A stretch of DNA of 64,000 nt, taken from NCBI GenBank assembly GCA_963801185.1, contig CAWDDW010000002.1, forward strand, positions 124,001 through 188,000. Reading direction: 5' to 3'. The position numbers were made by a program, and so were the translations under genes. The notes under the pieces were generated by a model. It made no database searches, was not told where the DNA came from, and saw nothing but the letters and a program-made list of their open reading frames with translations. How positions within the stretch are numbered: position 1 is the first letter of the stretch; each line of letters begins with the position of its first letter. This DNA comes from Palsa-601 sp963801185. GTDB taxonomy: Bacteria; Actinomycetota; Acidimicrobiia; Acidimicrobiales; Bog-793. This document shows, one piece after another, positions 8,501-17,665 of this stretch.

Positions 8501-9180
8501 AGCGGCTCCGGACGATCGGCGAGCACACCGAGCTCGGCTCGGGCTTCAAGATCGCGATGCGTGACCTCGAGATCCGTGGAGCAGGGAACCTTCTCGGGAA
8601 CGACCAGTCCGGTCACATCGCGGCAGTGGGCTACGACCTCTACGTCCGCATGGTCTCAGAGGCCGTCGCCGAGCTGAAAGGCGAGCCGATCCCGGTGCCT
8701 GCGGAGATCACGATCGACCTGCCGGTCAAGGCCTCGCTCCCCGAGTCGTACGTCGGGCGGGAGGACCTGCGCCTCGAGGCGTACCGCCGGCTCGTCGAGG
8801 TCACGGACGAGCCGGGCGTCGACGACCTCCGCCAGGAGTGGCTCGACCGGTACGGACCGCTGCCCCGACCAGCGGAGGCGCTGCTGGCGATCGGGCGCCT
8901 CAGAGCCGCTTGCGCCCGCACCGGGGTCACCGAGATCAGCGCGGCTGCAGCCCGACCAGGGACACCGGGCAATCCCGGCCGTCTCGGCGAGGTGGTCGCA
9001 CGCATCTCGCCGATTCGCCTGCCGGTCTCGGCTCAGGTCCGCCTGGGCAGGCTCCATCCCCGTGCGATCTGGAAAGACGAACCGAACCAGCTGATCATCC
9101 CGCTTCCGGCCGGAGAGGACCTCGCCGACCGCTTGGTCGAGTTGCTCGGGGAACTGCTCCCGGCGGCGCAGGTGGCCTGA
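5548..9180 (+). CDS. mfd: Transcription-repair coupling factor Mfd
   Basis: Removes stalled RNA polymerase from damaged DNA and recruits UvrA. The 1210 residues contain the UvrB-like N-terminal module, an RNA-polymerase-interacting CarD-like domain near residues 531-605 (GAYVVHHVHGVARYGG), then a superfamily 2 helicase with Walker A GDVGFGKTEVAL near residue 685 and the DEEQ box near 785, and a C-terminal TRCF domain. It starts at a GTG overlapping the pth stop (GTGA). Residues about 459-470 in a Pro/Glu-rich linker are encoded by half of a dispersed palindromic element, in frame. Function is expected to be normal because the insert is in a linker. Confidence 0.97.
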   Translation: MTLQALPGLLAAEPGLTELLGTEDSVVAVAEAARPAVLAAVAALGSAAVVLVATPTMREAENLSHDLAAFAGPESVDLLPAWETLPFERVSPAVETMGRRLRAMWHLRHARRPMPEESNEAPGRGSAAPRLLVAPVRALLQRLGPRVEDTEPIRVRAGQEIDADGLVRMLVDAGYRREYQVEHRGELAVRGGIVDVFPSTADDGVRIDLWGDEVERLTRFDVGDQRSVGDIDHVEFFGCRELVLTGAVRDRARVLAREAPFARDVFDRIAEGLLFDGMESWLPWLTDEERLFTDLLSPDARVVLVDPRRLRDRAAELIDEEESLADALASTWTSPHEQPEKGEGRDGRDLLVPRLHLPFDRLLSRSPACLSSILGVADSPDVASIPTSGWPPVLGDPASLVKRLGDLSRAGYRVVIAADGIGSARRINAVLDEHGLSADLVEPEPEPAVEPRLAPAAPRSIPATDNNLNHQGGERDLGIELRRPGVHITVAQLEKGTVFPNSKLAILAEPDITGRRRPHRVARPRQRASEGFFDDLAPGAYVVHHVHGVARYGGLVKRTLGGAERDYLLLEYRGGDKLYVPSDQIDAITPYSGGDHPSLNRLGGSDWQKQKARVRAATREIARELVQLYQRRATIEGHAFAADTPWQAEMEQSFPYPETTDQLKAIADVKADMELPIPMDRLVCGDVGFGKTEVALRAVFKAVQDGYQAAVLVPTTLLASQHLQTFADRYAPYPIRVEMLSRFLTAAEARSVVVGLADGSVDVVIGTHRLLAADVHFKKLGLLVIDEEQRFGVSHKEAIKMLTAGVDVVTLTASPIPRTLKLSLTGIRDLSLINTPPSERQPILTYVGEYDERAVAEAIRRELLREGQVFFVHNRIQDIEPTTRHLQALVPDARIAIAHGQMDEGSLEQVVLEFWEGHYDVLVCTTIIESGIDMPTVNTMVVDRADMLGLGQLHQLRGRVGRGDRRAYAYLLFPPDRVLSEQAYERLRTIGEHTELGSGFKIAMRDLEIRGAGNLLGNDQSGHIAAVGYDLYVRMVSEAVAELKGEPIPVPAEITIDLPVKASLPESYVGREDLRLEAYRRLVEVTDEPGVDDLRQEWLDRYGPLPRPAEALLAIGRLRAACARTGVTEISAAAARPGTPGNPGRLGEVVARISPIRLPVSAQVRLGRLHPRAIWKDEPNQLIIPLPAGEDLADRLVELLGELLPAAQVA
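6923..6957. repeat. Half copy of the dispersed palindromic element inside mfd
   Basis: TTCTATCCCCG followed by GGACAACAACCTCAACCACC matches the right half of the intergenic palindromes at 3003, 18635 and 30408. The left arm (GGTTGAGA) is missing. It contributes residues such as DNNLNHQGG to Mfd without breaking the frame. The surrounding linker (EPEPEPAVEP) is low complexity, a tolerant site for insertion. Confidence 0.65.
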
Positions 9181-9252
9181 CCAGAGGCCGAACCGGCAGG
9201 CGGCTCAGGCGACTGGCTCCACGCCCCCTGTCGCCCGTACCATCGGCGAATC

Positions 9253-10344
9253 GTGAGACGCGTCACCATCCGGCTCTTCATCGTCGCGGTCGTCACCGCC
9301 CTCTCGGTCCTCGGGTCGGGATGCAACCTGCAATGGTCGCCCTACGCCGCCAAGATCGGCACCAAGGTGATAACCCCGGCGCAGCTGGACACGGCGTTGA
9401 GCGAAGCCAGCACCAACAAGGGCTTCAGCTGCCTGCTCAAGGTCACTCCCGGGGGTCCGAGCCGCCTCGTGGGCGCCGGGACCGACACCTACGACAGCGA
9501 GTTCGCGGCGTACGTGCTCACGAACCTGATCGTGGGGGAAGTTGCTCACTCGGTCGTGAAGTCCGATCACCTCGCCGAAACAGCCTTCGCTCGATCAATG
9601 GCCCGGAACCTCGTATTGGGGACCCTCTCGCAGCGACTGGTCTCGAGCAAGTGTGGCATCGGCACGCCGAAGTTCCTGCAGCAGCTCGGCCCTGCTCTCT
9701 CGGGTTCCTTCGTCCAGCTTCAACTCGACGAGGACACCCTCGCTGCGCACGCGGCGCACGTAGTCGTCACCGCGACCGGGATCTCCGACTACGAGACCGC
9801 GCACCCTGACGTCACCAAGGAGAGCTGCCTCGTCGGAGTCTTCGTCAAGTCCGAGGCAACGGCGTCCACCGTGGAGAAGCTGCTCGAGGGCGGGGCAAGC
9901 ATCTCGTCGGTCTACGCCAAGTACTCGATCGTCACGGGCGGCAACGTCTCGCTCGGCTGCTACACGAACCCCCAGCTCACGTCGATATCCACGGCGATCG
10001 AGAAGGCAGTTGCGCCCGCCACTCCCGGCAAGACCCTCGCACCGGTGCCTTACGAGAGCGCCTACCTCGTCATGCAAGTGACCTCCCGGTCCTACGAGCC
10101 CGCGGTCGCCGCGCTCAGCCAGATCCTCTCCAGCTACGCGAGCGCCTTCGCGACTGCGATCTCCACGGGCCTTCGCCACGCCGCCGTCGCGGTCAACCCG
10201 GTGTACGGCAGGTGGACCATCCTGGCAAAGAGCAAGAGCACCAGCGGGTTCGGCGCGCGCGTCCAGCCGCCGTCCGGCCCGTCCGCGGCGTTCGTGCTCA
10301 ACAAGTCGGCGATCGTGGGGCCCTCCGACCTTGCAGCGGGATGA
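9253..10344 (+). CDS. SurA-like lipoprotein (putative peptidyl-prolyl isomerase or chaperone)
   Basis: The GTG start opens a signal peptide with lipobox VLGSGC and acylated Cys24, so the 363-residue protein should be a membrane-anchored lipoprotein. The overall plan, an N-terminal helical chaperone region (ITPAQLDTALSEAS) and a C-terminal parvulin-like stretch around residues 165-265 (ESCLVGVFVKSEATA, SLGCYTNP), resembles SurA/PrsA proteins found between mfd and mazG in actinobacteria. The parvulin core is weak, so isomerase activity is uncertain. Its stop overlaps the mazG start (ATGA). Confidence 0.7.
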   Translation: MRRVTIRLFIVAVVTALSVLGSGCNLQWSPYAAKIGTKVITPAQLDTALSEASTNKGFSCLLKVTPGGPSRLVGAGTDTYDSEFAAYVLTNLIVGEVAHSVVKSDHLAETAFARSMARNLVLGTLSQRLVSSKCGIGTPKFLQQLGPALSGSFVQLQLDEDTLAAHAAHVVVTATGISDYETAHPDVTKESCLVGVFVKSEATASTVEKLLEGGASISSVYAKYSIVTGGNVSLGCYTNPQLTSISTAIEKAVAPATPGKTLAPVPYESAYLVMQVTSRSYEPAVAALSQILSSYASAFATAISTGLRHAAVAVNPVYGRWTILAKSKSTSGFGARVQPPSGPSAAFVLNKSAIVGPSDLAAG

Positions 10345-11870
10345 TCGCCGTCGTCGGCCTCGGCCCCGCAGGGCCCGAGCACCTGACAGTTAGGACGCTC
10401 GAGCTCGTCGACGGAGCCGATCTCGTCTATCTGCGCACGGCCCGCCATCCGTCGGCCGCGGCGATCCGGGAGAGGCGGGCGGATGTGCGCGGGTTCGACG
10501 ACGAGTATGAGAAGGGGGCCGGTTACGAAGAGGTGTACGGCTCCATCGTCTCGACGCTGGTCGAAGCCGCCCGAGATGGCACCGCAATCTGTTATGCCGT
10601 GCCGGGCTCGCCGGCGGTGGCGGAACGGACCGTCGAGCTCCTCCGCGAGGCAGCACCGCTCCATGGCATCGAGGTCCGGGTCGAGCCGGCGGTGTCCTAC
10701 CTCGACCTCGCGTGGGAGCGGCTCGGTGTCGACCCGCAGTCCCTCGGCGTGCTCCTCGCCGATGCGTCGACGTTCGCCGCCTCGGCCGCCGGGCACCGTG
10801 GGCCGGTGCTCGTTGCCCAGGCCTGGTCGCGCCAGCTCCTCTCCGATGTGAAGCTTGCCCTCGAAGAGCCGCCGCCAGGCCAGTCGGCGGTCATCCTCCA
10901 CCACCTCGGGCTCGCGGACGAGCGTGTCGAGACGGTCGAGTGGGCAGATCTCGACCGCTCGATCGATCCTGACCATCTCACCTCGGTCTTCGTGCCCTCG
11001 CTCGAGGTCCCGCCCGCCGCCGCCCTCATGACCTTCGCCGAGACCGTCGCCACGCTCCGCCAACGCTGCCCGTGGGACCGGGAGCAGACCCACGGGTCGC
11101 TCGTCCGCCATCTCCTCGAGGAGACCTACGAGGCGATGGAGGCGCTCGAAGCGCTCGGAGACGACCCGGCGTCCGCGCCGGCCGAGGTCGTGGCTCACGC
11201 CGAGGAGGAGCTCGGCGACCTCCTCTGCCAAGTCGTCTTCCACGCGACCCTCGGCGCCGAGGAAGGGCTCTTCAACCTCGGCGACATCGCCCGTTCGATA
11301 AACGACAAGCTCGTCGCCCGCCATCCACACGTCTTCGGTGACACCGTCGCTGAGACCGCAGACGACGTGATCCGGAACTGGGAACGCTCGAAAGACCGCT
11401 CGAAACGCCGAACCCATCTCCTCGAAGGCATCCCCCCGGCCACACCCGCGCTCGCCCGAGCGGACAAGGTGGAGCGCAAGCTCCGCAGCGTCGGTCTTGG
11501 ATGGGAGCGCTCGGGCGAAGCGCTCGACGAGCTGACCGTACGACTCAAGCGGCTTGCCTCCGGCCGTCGGCCCGCCATGGCCGAGGCTGAGCCCGAAGCC
11601 GGAGCCGAAGCCGCAGCCGAAGACGAGACCGCTGCCGGCGACCTTCTCCTGCTCCTCGCTCGCCTGTCGGCAGACCGCCGGATCGATCCGGAGGCCGCGC
11701 TCCGCCATGCCCTCGACCGGCTGGCCGGTCGAGTGGCGGAGCTTCGAGGCCGAAGCCGCCTCGACCGGCTCCGAGCTGGTCGAATGGCTGGCCGATGGCC
11801 CCGTCCCCAAGCAGCACCTGCCACTTTGCTAACTTCGTTCACACTTTCAACAGGAGCAACAGAGCCGTGA
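10341..11870 (+). CDS. mazG: Tetrapyrrole methylase-MazG nucleotide pyrophosphohydrolase fusion
   Basis: A 509-residue YabN-like fusion. Residues 1-215 form a SAM-dependent tetrapyrrole methylase-type domain (MIAVVGLGPAGPEHLT), and residues about 230-400 form MazG (CPWDREQTHGSLVRHLLEE, EEELGDLLCQVVFHA), which hydrolyses aberrant NTPs. I start at the ATG at 10341, which overlaps the upstream stop, rather than at earlier codons in the same frame. Near residue 415 there is an Ala/Glu-rich imperfect repeat (AEPEAGAEAAAE). The C-terminus overlaps the eno start by 4 bases. Confidence 0.9.
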   Translation: MIAVVGLGPAGPEHLTVRTLELVDGADLVYLRTARHPSAAAIRERRADVRGFDDEYEKGAGYEEVYGSIVSTLVEAARDGTAICYAVPGSPAVAERTVELLREAAPLHGIEVRVEPAVSYLDLAWERLGVDPQSLGVLLADASTFAASAAGHRGPVLVAQAWSRQLLSDVKLALEEPPPGQSAVILHHLGLADERVETVEWADLDRSIDPDHLTSVFVPSLEVPPAAALMTFAETVATLRQRCPWDREQTHGSLVRHLLEETYEAMEALEALGDDPASAPAEVVAHAEEELGDLLCQVVFHATLGAEEGLFNLGDIARSINDKLVARHPHVFGDTVAETADDVIRNWERSKDRSKRRTHLLEGIPPATPALARADKVERKLRSVGLGWERSGEALDELTVRLKRLASGRRPAMAEAEPEAGAEAAAEDETAAGDLLLLLARLSADRRIDPEAALRHALDRLAGRVAELRGRSRLDRLRAGRMAGRWPRPQAAPATLLTSFTLSTGATEP

Positions 11871-13153
11871 CTGCAATCGCAGACCTCCATGCACGCGAGG
11901 TGCTCGACTCGCGGGGGAACCCAACGATCGAGGTAGTTTGCCGGCTCACGTCCGGCACCGAGGCGAGGGCGATCATCCCGTCCGGCGCATCGACAGGCAA
12001 ACTCGAGGCGGTCGAGCTGCGCGACGGCGGCCACCGTTTCGGGGGCAAGGGGGTCCTGCAGGCCGTCGAGCACGTCCGCGGCGAGATCAACAGCGCGGTC
12101 CGTGGGAGGGACGCGTCCGATCAGAGGGCGATCGATCACTTGCTCATCGACCTCGACGGGACGCCCAACAAGGCCCGGCTCGGGGCGAACGCCATACTCG
12201 GCGCATCCCTTGCCGTGGCCAGGGCCTCCGCAGCCGATCAGGCCGTCCCGTTCTACCGGTACGTAGGTGGCGCCGACGCCCACGTGCTGCCGGTGCCGCA
12301 GATGAACGTGCTGAACGGCGGTGCCCACGCGGACAACAACGTCGACTTTCAAGAGTTCATGATCGTCCCGGTCGGCGCCGCCTCTTTCTCGGAGGCCCTC
12401 CGTTGGGGAGCCGAGACGTACCACGCGCTGAAAGGCGTCCTCCACGCCCGTGGGCTCGGGACCGCCGTCGGGGACGAAGGCGGCTTTGCCCCGAACCTAG
12501 CGACGAACGAGGACGCCCTTCGAGTCCTCCTAGAAGCGATCGAGAAGGCCGGGCGAGCTCCGGGCGACGAGGTAGCGATCGCTCTCGACCCGGCGGTCAG
12601 CGAGCTGTGGGAGGACGGCAGCTATCGCCTGGCGGGGGAGGGCCGCACCCTCTCCTCAGATGAGCTGACCGCCTACTGGGCGGACCTCCTCGATCGCTAT
12701 CCGATCATCTCGCTCGAGGACGGGATGGCAGAAGAGGACTGGGACGGCTGGGTGGCGCACACGAAGGCTCTCGGGAGCCGTGTCCAGCTCGTCGGCGACG
12801 ACAACTTCGTGACGAACGTCGAGCTGCTCGAACGCGGGATCGCCGGCGGTGTCGCGAACGCCATCCTCGTGAAGCTCAACCAGATAGGGACTGTGACCGA
12901 GACGCTGCTCACGGTTGGGACGGCTTTGCGCAACGGGTACCGCGTCGTCATATCCCACCGCTCGGGCGAGACCGAGGACACGACCATCGCCGATCTCGCG
13001 GTGGCGACCAACTGCGGCCAGATCAAGACTGGCGCGCCCGCTCGCTCGGACCGCGTCGCCAAGTACAACCAGCTGCTCAGGATCGAAGAGGAGCTGGGGG
13101 ACTCGGCAGAGTACCTCGGCCCGCGAGCGTTCGCGCACCGCGAGGCGCGGTAG
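11867..13153 (+). CDS. eno: Enolase
   Basis: Converts 2-phosphoglycerate to phosphoenolpyruvate. The 428 residues carry AREVLDSRGNPTIEV, the catalytic GDEGGFAP, LVGDDNFVTN, VKLNQIGT and the active-site loop SHRSGETEDT. I place the start at the GTG at 11867, preceded by AGGAG 10 bases upstream and overlapping the mazG stop; an upstream ATG at 11795 would add a non-homologous leader. It lies directly before an FtsB/DivIC gene, as in other actinobacteria. Confidence 0.97.
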   Translation: MTAIADLHAREVLDSRGNPTIEVVCRLTSGTEARAIIPSGASTGKLEAVELRDGGHRFGGKGVLQAVEHVRGEINSAVRGRDASDQRAIDHLLIDLDGTPNKARLGANAILGASLAVARASAADQAVPFYRYVGGADAHVLPVPQMNVLNGGAHADNNVDFQEFMIVPVGAASFSEALRWGAETYHALKGVLHARGLGTAVGDEGGFAPNLATNEDALRVLLEAIEKAGRAPGDEVAIALDPAVSELWEDGSYRLAGEGRTLSSDELTAYWADLLDRYPIISLEDGMAEEDWDGWVAHTKALGSRVQLVGDDNFVTNVELLERGIAGGVANAILVKLNQIGTVTETLLTVGTALRNGYRVVISHRSGETEDTTIADLAVATNCGQIKTGAPARSDRVAKYNQLLRIEEELGDSAEYLGPRAFAHREAR

Positions 13154-13155
13154 CC

Positions 13156-13623
13156 GTGCTGCGCCGCGCCCGCCTGTTCTTCCTAGCGGCCGTCGTAGTG
13201 GCCGGCGTGGTGCTCGCGACCGAAGTCCCGATAGGTGATCTCGTCCACGCCCGCGCGGCCGTTGCCGACGCGGCGCACGTGCTCGCCAAGGTGCGCAGCG
13301 AGAACAGGGAGCTCTCCGCGCAGATCCACGAGTTGAAGCAGGGTTCCACGATCCAGCAGATCGCCCACGAGCAATACGGTCTCATCGAGCCCGGGCAGCG
13401 GTCGATCGTGATCATGCCGGGCGGCGGCTCGACCGGGTCGGTCCGGGGTCACGGCTCGACCGGGGAGACCGCCCCGCTCGGGCAGTCGACGATCCCGAAG
13501 TCCGATCTCGTGCCGAGTGACTCACAGGTGGCGCAAGTGGGCGCGGGACAGGGGGGCGGGGGAGGCAGGGGTTTCTGGCAGAGGGTCCTCCAGCGGCTCG
13601 AGTTCTGGAAGGCGTCCGCCTGA
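13156..13623 (+). CDS. Septum formation initiator (FtsB/DivIC family)
   Basis: A 155-residue bitopic protein with one N-terminal membrane helix (about residues 5-22) and a coiled coil to about residue 70 (ARAAVADAAHVLAKVRSENR), then the conserved EQYGLIEPGQRS. It belongs to the divisome complex with FtsL/FtsQ. The C-terminal 70 residues are Gly/Ser-rich and not conserved. It begins at a GTG two bases after the enolase stop, the typical eno-divIC arrangement. The next gene belongs to an unrelated molybdoenzyme operon, so the usual divIC-DUF501 adjacency is interrupted. Confidence 0.88.
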   Translation: MLRRARLFFLAAVVVAGVVLATEVPIGDLVHARAAVADAAHVLAKVRSENRELSAQIHELKQGSTIQQIAHEQYGLIEPGQRSIVIMPGGGSTGSVRGHGSTGETAPLGQSTIPKSDLVPSDSQVAQVGAGQGGGGGRGFWQRVLQRLEFWKASA

Positions 13624-13645
13624 GCCGAGCGGTTACTGTCGCTGC

Positions 13646-15920
13646 GTGAGCATCCTCGGAAACCGTGTCCTTCGCCGCGAGGACCCCAAGTTCCTGACCG
13701 TCGGAGGCACCTACGTGGGTGACCTCGACCTCGCAGGAGCCCTCCATGTGACGTTCGTCCGCTCGACTCTGGCGCACGGCCGGATCACCTCGATCGACCT
13801 CGACGAGGCACTGTCGGCGCCTGGCGTCGTGGCGATCTACCGGAACTCCGATCTCGGTGTAGCGCCGGTCGCGCCGATGGGATTCCTGAATCAGGCGATG
13901 AAGCGGCCGCTGCTTGCCGACGGCGTTGTGCGCTACGTCGGCGAGCCGGTTGTCGCGATCGTCGCCGAGAGCCGGGAGGCGGGTGTGGATGCAGCCGAGC
14001 TCGTCGCCATCGACTACGCGCCCTTGCCGATCGTGGTCGACCCCGAGCAGGCGGTCTCGAGCGAGACGATGCTCTTCGAAGAGGCGGACACGAATGTCCC
14101 CTTCGAGGCTCCAGTTCCCGGAGGATCCGGCGATGTTCGACGACTGCGAGGTCGTGGTCCGCCAGCGGATCGTCAACCAACGGGTGGCGCCATGCCCGCT
14201 CGAGGTGCGTGCGGCGGCGGCGGAGATGGTGGAGGGGCGGTTGCGTTTCTTTGCGTGTACGCAGGGCGCGCACGGAGTGAAGGAGTCGCTCGTCCAGCAG
14301 CTCGGGATGGAGCCCGAGGACGTCCACGTGATCACGCCGGACGTGGGCGGCGGGTTTGGCGCGAAGGGTTCCGTCTACACCGAGGAGCTGTTCGTCGGCT
14401 GGTGCGCCCGGGCGCTCGGCCGTCCGGTGCGCTGGTCCGAGACTCGATCGGAGTCGATGCTCGGCCTCGGGCACGGACGGGGGCAGGTGCAGAACGTCAC
14501 GATCGGCGGCACCCGGGACGGCAAGATCACTGCCTACAGGCTGAACGTGCTGCAGGATTCGGGTGCATACGCGGACATCGGCGCGGTGCTGCCTTTCATG
14601 ACCCGCCAGATGGCCCCCGGCGTCTACGCGATCCCGAAAGTCGAGTGCTCGTCCCGAGCGATCCTGACGAACACTATGCCGACCGTTGCCTACCGGGGCG
14701 CCGGCCGCCCGGAGGCGACTTCGGCCATGGAGCGAGCGGTCGACTGCTTCGCCGCCGAGATCGGTCTCGACCCGGCAGACGTCCGCCGGCGTAACTTCAT
14801 CCCGGCTGACGCGTTCCCCTTCATGACCGCCGTCGGTACGGAGTACGACTCCGGTGACTACCAGCGCGCCTTCGAGCTGGCGCTCAAGATCGCCGGCTAC
14901 CGGGAGCTGCGTGCCGAGCAGGCACGCCGGCGCGAAGCCGGTTCGAGCGACCCGTCGGTCAAACAGCTCGGGATCGGGCTCTCGAGCTACGTCGAGATCA
15001 CCGCTCCGATCGCCGGTGGCGAGTTCGGGGCCGTCGAGGTGCGTCCGGACGGAAAGGTGATCATCCGGACCGGGACGTCGCCCCACGGCCAGGGCCACGT
15101 GACGGCTTGGTCGATGATCGTCGCGGACGCGATGGGGGTGGCGCTCGAAGACGTCGAGGTGATCCACGGCGACACCGACATCGTGCCGCGCGGCGGCGGG
15201 ACGGTCGGGTCGAGGTCGCTCCAGTTGGGCGGGACGGCCGTGAACCAGGCGGCCGTCGAGGTGGTGGACCGGGCTCGTGAGCTGGCGGCGGAGCTGCTCG
15301 AGGCGGACGCGGCAGACGTGGTGCTCGACAAGGCAGGCGGCCGCTTCCACGTGGCCGGCACGCCGTCCATCTCACGGTCCTGGCGAGAGCTCGGGGCGGC
15401 ATCTGTCGAGCGGGACGGCACGCCGCTCCAGGCCGAGGTCGACTTCGAGTACCCCGGAGCGACCTTCCCCTTCGGCACGCACCTGGCCGTCGTGGAAGTC
15501 GACGTCGAGACCGGGCAGGTCCGGCTCTTGCGCCACATCTCGGTCGACGATGCCGGCAAGATCATGAACCCGTTGCTCGCGGAGGGTCAGGTGCATGGTG
15601 GGATCGCCCAAGGCGCTGCCCAGGCGCTGCTCGAGGAGTTCCGCTACGACGACGACGGCAACCCGCTGACGGGCAACCTGGCTGATTACTCGTTCATCTC
15701 GGCCACCGAGCTGCCGAGCTTCGAGACGGCGTTCACCGAGACGCCGACGCCCCGCAACACCCTCGGCGTGAAGGGGATCGGGGAGGCCGGGACCATCGGC
15801 GCCACGCCTGCGGTCCACAACGCGGTCTGTGACGCGCTGGCCCACCTCGGGGTGCGCCACGTAGACATGCCGGCAACGCCGGAGCGGGTCTGGGAAGCGA
15901 TACGGAGGGCAGGAGAGTGA
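13646..15920 (+). CDS. Molybdopterin-binding large subunit of a form II CO-dehydrogenase-like hydroxylase (frameshifted)
   Basis: The catalytic subunit of a xanthine oxidase-family enzyme. The 5' frame (GTG at 13646, ILGNRVLRREDPKFLTVGG) gives the aldehyde oxidase a/b hammerhead domain; the rest (VGGGFGAKG, GIGEAGTIGATPAVHNAV) lies one frame over. The span is 2275 bases, one more than a multiple of three, and dropping one C from the CCCC run at 14098-14101 joins the frames into about 757 residues, the family norm. The active-site loop reads AYRGAGR, typical of form II enzymes, not the AYRCSFR of true form I CO dehydrogenases, so CO oxidation should not be assumed. It is the first gene of an L-S-M operon. 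Confidence 0.88.
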
Positions 15921-16468
15921 GCGTGCGAGTCGAGATAGACGTCAACGGCAAGACCGTTGCGGCGGAAGTGGAAGCGAGGCTGCTCCTCGTACAGTTCATA
16001 CGAGACGTGGCGGGATTGAAGGGCACGAACATCGGCTGCGACACGACCTCGTGCGGTGCTTGCACCGTTCTGCTCGACGGGCAGTCGGTGAAGTCATGCA
16101 CCGTTCTCGCCGCCCAGGCCGACGGGACCTCGGTGACGACGATCGAGGGACTTGCGCCCGAGGCCGGAGAGGGATCAGGCGAGGAGGCAGCGGCCTTGAT
16201 GCACCCGGTGCAGAGGGCCTTCCACGAGAACCACGGCCTGCAGTGCGGGTACTGCACGCCCGGGATGGTGATGGCGGTGACGTCGCTCATCGCCGAGGCT
16301 GCCCCTGGCGAGCTCGACGAGGTTGCGATCCGGGAGGGCCTCGAGGGCAACCTCTGCCGGTGCACCGGCTATCACAACATCGTCGCGGCGGCGATGGCCG
16401 CTGCTCGGGAGGCGGGAGTCGCGAGAGTCGCCGGAGTCGCCGGAGCACGGGAAGGGGCGAGCGCGTGA
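15917..16468 (+). CDS. [2Fe-2S] small subunit of the molybdenum hydroxylase (CoxS type)
   Basis: A 183-residue electron-transfer subunit. It has the plant-type ferredoxin cluster motif GCDTTSCGACTV, the helical-domain motif CGYCTPGM and the closing CRCTGYHNI, so all eight cluster cysteines are present. The start GTG overlaps the large-subunit stop (GTGA), and the end overlaps the FAD subunit start, indicating one tightly coupled operon. The last 20 residues are an Ala/Gly/Val tail. Confidence 0.95.
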   Translation: MSVRVEIDVNGKTVAAEVEARLLLVQFIRDVAGLKGTNIGCDTTSCGACTVLLDGQSVKSCTVLAAQADGTSVTTIEGLAPEAGEGSGEEAAALMHPVQRAFHENHGLQCGYCTPGMVMAVTSLIAEAAPGELDEVAIREGLEGNLCRCTGYHNIVAAAMAAAREAGVARVAGVAGAREGASA

Positions 16469-17307
16469 TCCCCGCTTCTTTCGAATACGTCCGTGCGGAG
16501 TCGATCGACCAAGCGCTCACGCTCCTCGCGGAGCACGGTGACGAGGCGAAACTCCTCGCCGGCGGCCACTCCCTCCTCCCCCTCATGAAGCTCCGGCTCG
16601 CCACGCCGTCCGTCCTCGTGGACATCGGCCGGATCGGCGAGCTCAAGTATGTGAGGGACGAGGGCGACGTGGTGGCGATCGGGGCCCTCAACACCCATCA
16701 CGACATTGCCCGCAACGCGCTATGCCTGCGCCACGTCCCGGTGCTCGCTCATGTGGCCGGGCAGATCGGCGATCCCCAGGTCCGCCACCGCGGCACGATC
16801 GGAGGATCGATCGCGCACGGCGACGCTGCGTCCGACCTCCCCGCTGTCGTGCTCGCCCTCGGCGGCTCGTACATCGTGACCGGCCCGCGGGGGCGCCGGG
16901 AGATTCAGGCGTCGGAGTTCCACTTCGGCTTCCTCGAGACTGCCCTCGAACCCGACGAGGCACTGATCGAGATCCGGGTGGGGAAGTGGGGCGGGGGAGG
17001 GTGGGGTTTCGAGAAGTTGACGAAACGAGCCCAGGATTGGGCCATAGTCGGCGCGGTCGCCGTGAGGCGCGAGGCCCCAGACGGGGACGGCCACGGTCTC
17101 GGCGTCGCGCTCGTCAACATGGCCCCCGTGCCGGTGAGGGCGGCGTCGACCGAGACGGCGCTCGCCGAGGGGGCGTCGATAGCCGACGCCGCCGCGCTCG
17201 CCGATGCCGACTGCGACCCGGCCGGCGACGTGAACGCATCGGTCGAGTACCGGCGTCACTTGGCCCGCGTGCTCGTGAGACGCGCACTCGAGAAGGCGTC
17301 GGCGTAA
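16465..17307 (+). CDS. FAD-binding medium subunit of the molybdenum hydroxylase (CoxM type)
   Basis: A 280-residue VAO-fold flavoprotein that passes electrons from the iron-sulfur clusters to an acceptor. FAD-binding motifs AGGHSLLPLMKLR and the second glycine-rich IRHRGTIGGS-type motif (here VRHRGTIGGSIAHGDAASD) are both intact, and the C-terminal CO dehydrogenase flavoprotein domain is present. I start at the GTG at 16465, which overlaps the CoxS stop. It completes the L-S-M trio. Confidence 0.94.
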   Translation: MIPASFEYVRAESIDQALTLLAEHGDEAKLLAGGHSLLPLMKLRLATPSVLVDIGRIGELKYVRDEGDVVAIGALNTHHDIARNALCLRHVPVLAHVAGQIGDPQVRHRGTIGGSIAHGDAASDLPAVVLALGGSYIVTGPRGRREIQASEFHFGFLETALEPDEALIEIRVGKWGGGGWGFEKLTKRAQDWAIVGAVAVRREAPDGDGHGLGVALVNMAPVPVRAASTETALAEGASIADAAALADADCDPAGDVNASVEYRRHLARVLVRRALEKASA

Positions 17308-17350
17308 TCGTGGTCGGGGTCACGGTGGCCAGCGCCGGGAGGCCATGCCG

Positions 17351-17665
17351 ATGAAGGAGATCCTGGCCGATGTCGACCGTTGGCTCGGCGAGGGCCAGCG
17401 GGTCGCGATCGCGCGGGTGATCGGAGTCGAGGGTTCGGGTCCGCGAGATCCCGGAGCCACGATGGTGGTGAGCGAGAGCGGCGAGGTGGCCGGCTCGGTC
17501 TCGGGTGGATGTGTCGAGGCTGCTGTCGTCACCGAGGCACTCGAGGTGCTGGAGTCGGGCGAGCCCCGGGTGCGGACCTTCGGCTACTCAGACGACGAGG
17601 CGTTCGCCGTCGGGTTGACTTGTGGCGGCACGCTCCACCTCTTGATCGAGCTTCTCGACTGGTGA
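17351..17665 (+). CDS. XdhC/CoxI-family N-terminal domain protein
   Basis: 104 residues matching only the N-terminal XdhC/CoxI domain (VIGVEGSGPRDPGATMVV, GSVSGGCVEAAV, FGYSDDEAFAVGLTCGG). XdhC proteins hold molybdenum cofactor, aid its sulfuration and insert it into the apoenzyme. Two ATGs are possible; GGGAGG at 17337-17342 is 8 bases before the second (17351) but only 2 before the first (17345), so the second is preferred. Its stop overlaps the next XdhC gene, which carries the Rossmann half, so the two proteins likely act together. Confidence 0.9.
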   Translation: MKEILADVDRWLGEGQRVAIARVIGVEGSGPRDPGATMVVSESGEVAGSVSGGCVEAAVVTEALEVLESGEPRVRTFGYSDDEAFAVGLTCGGTLHLLIELLDW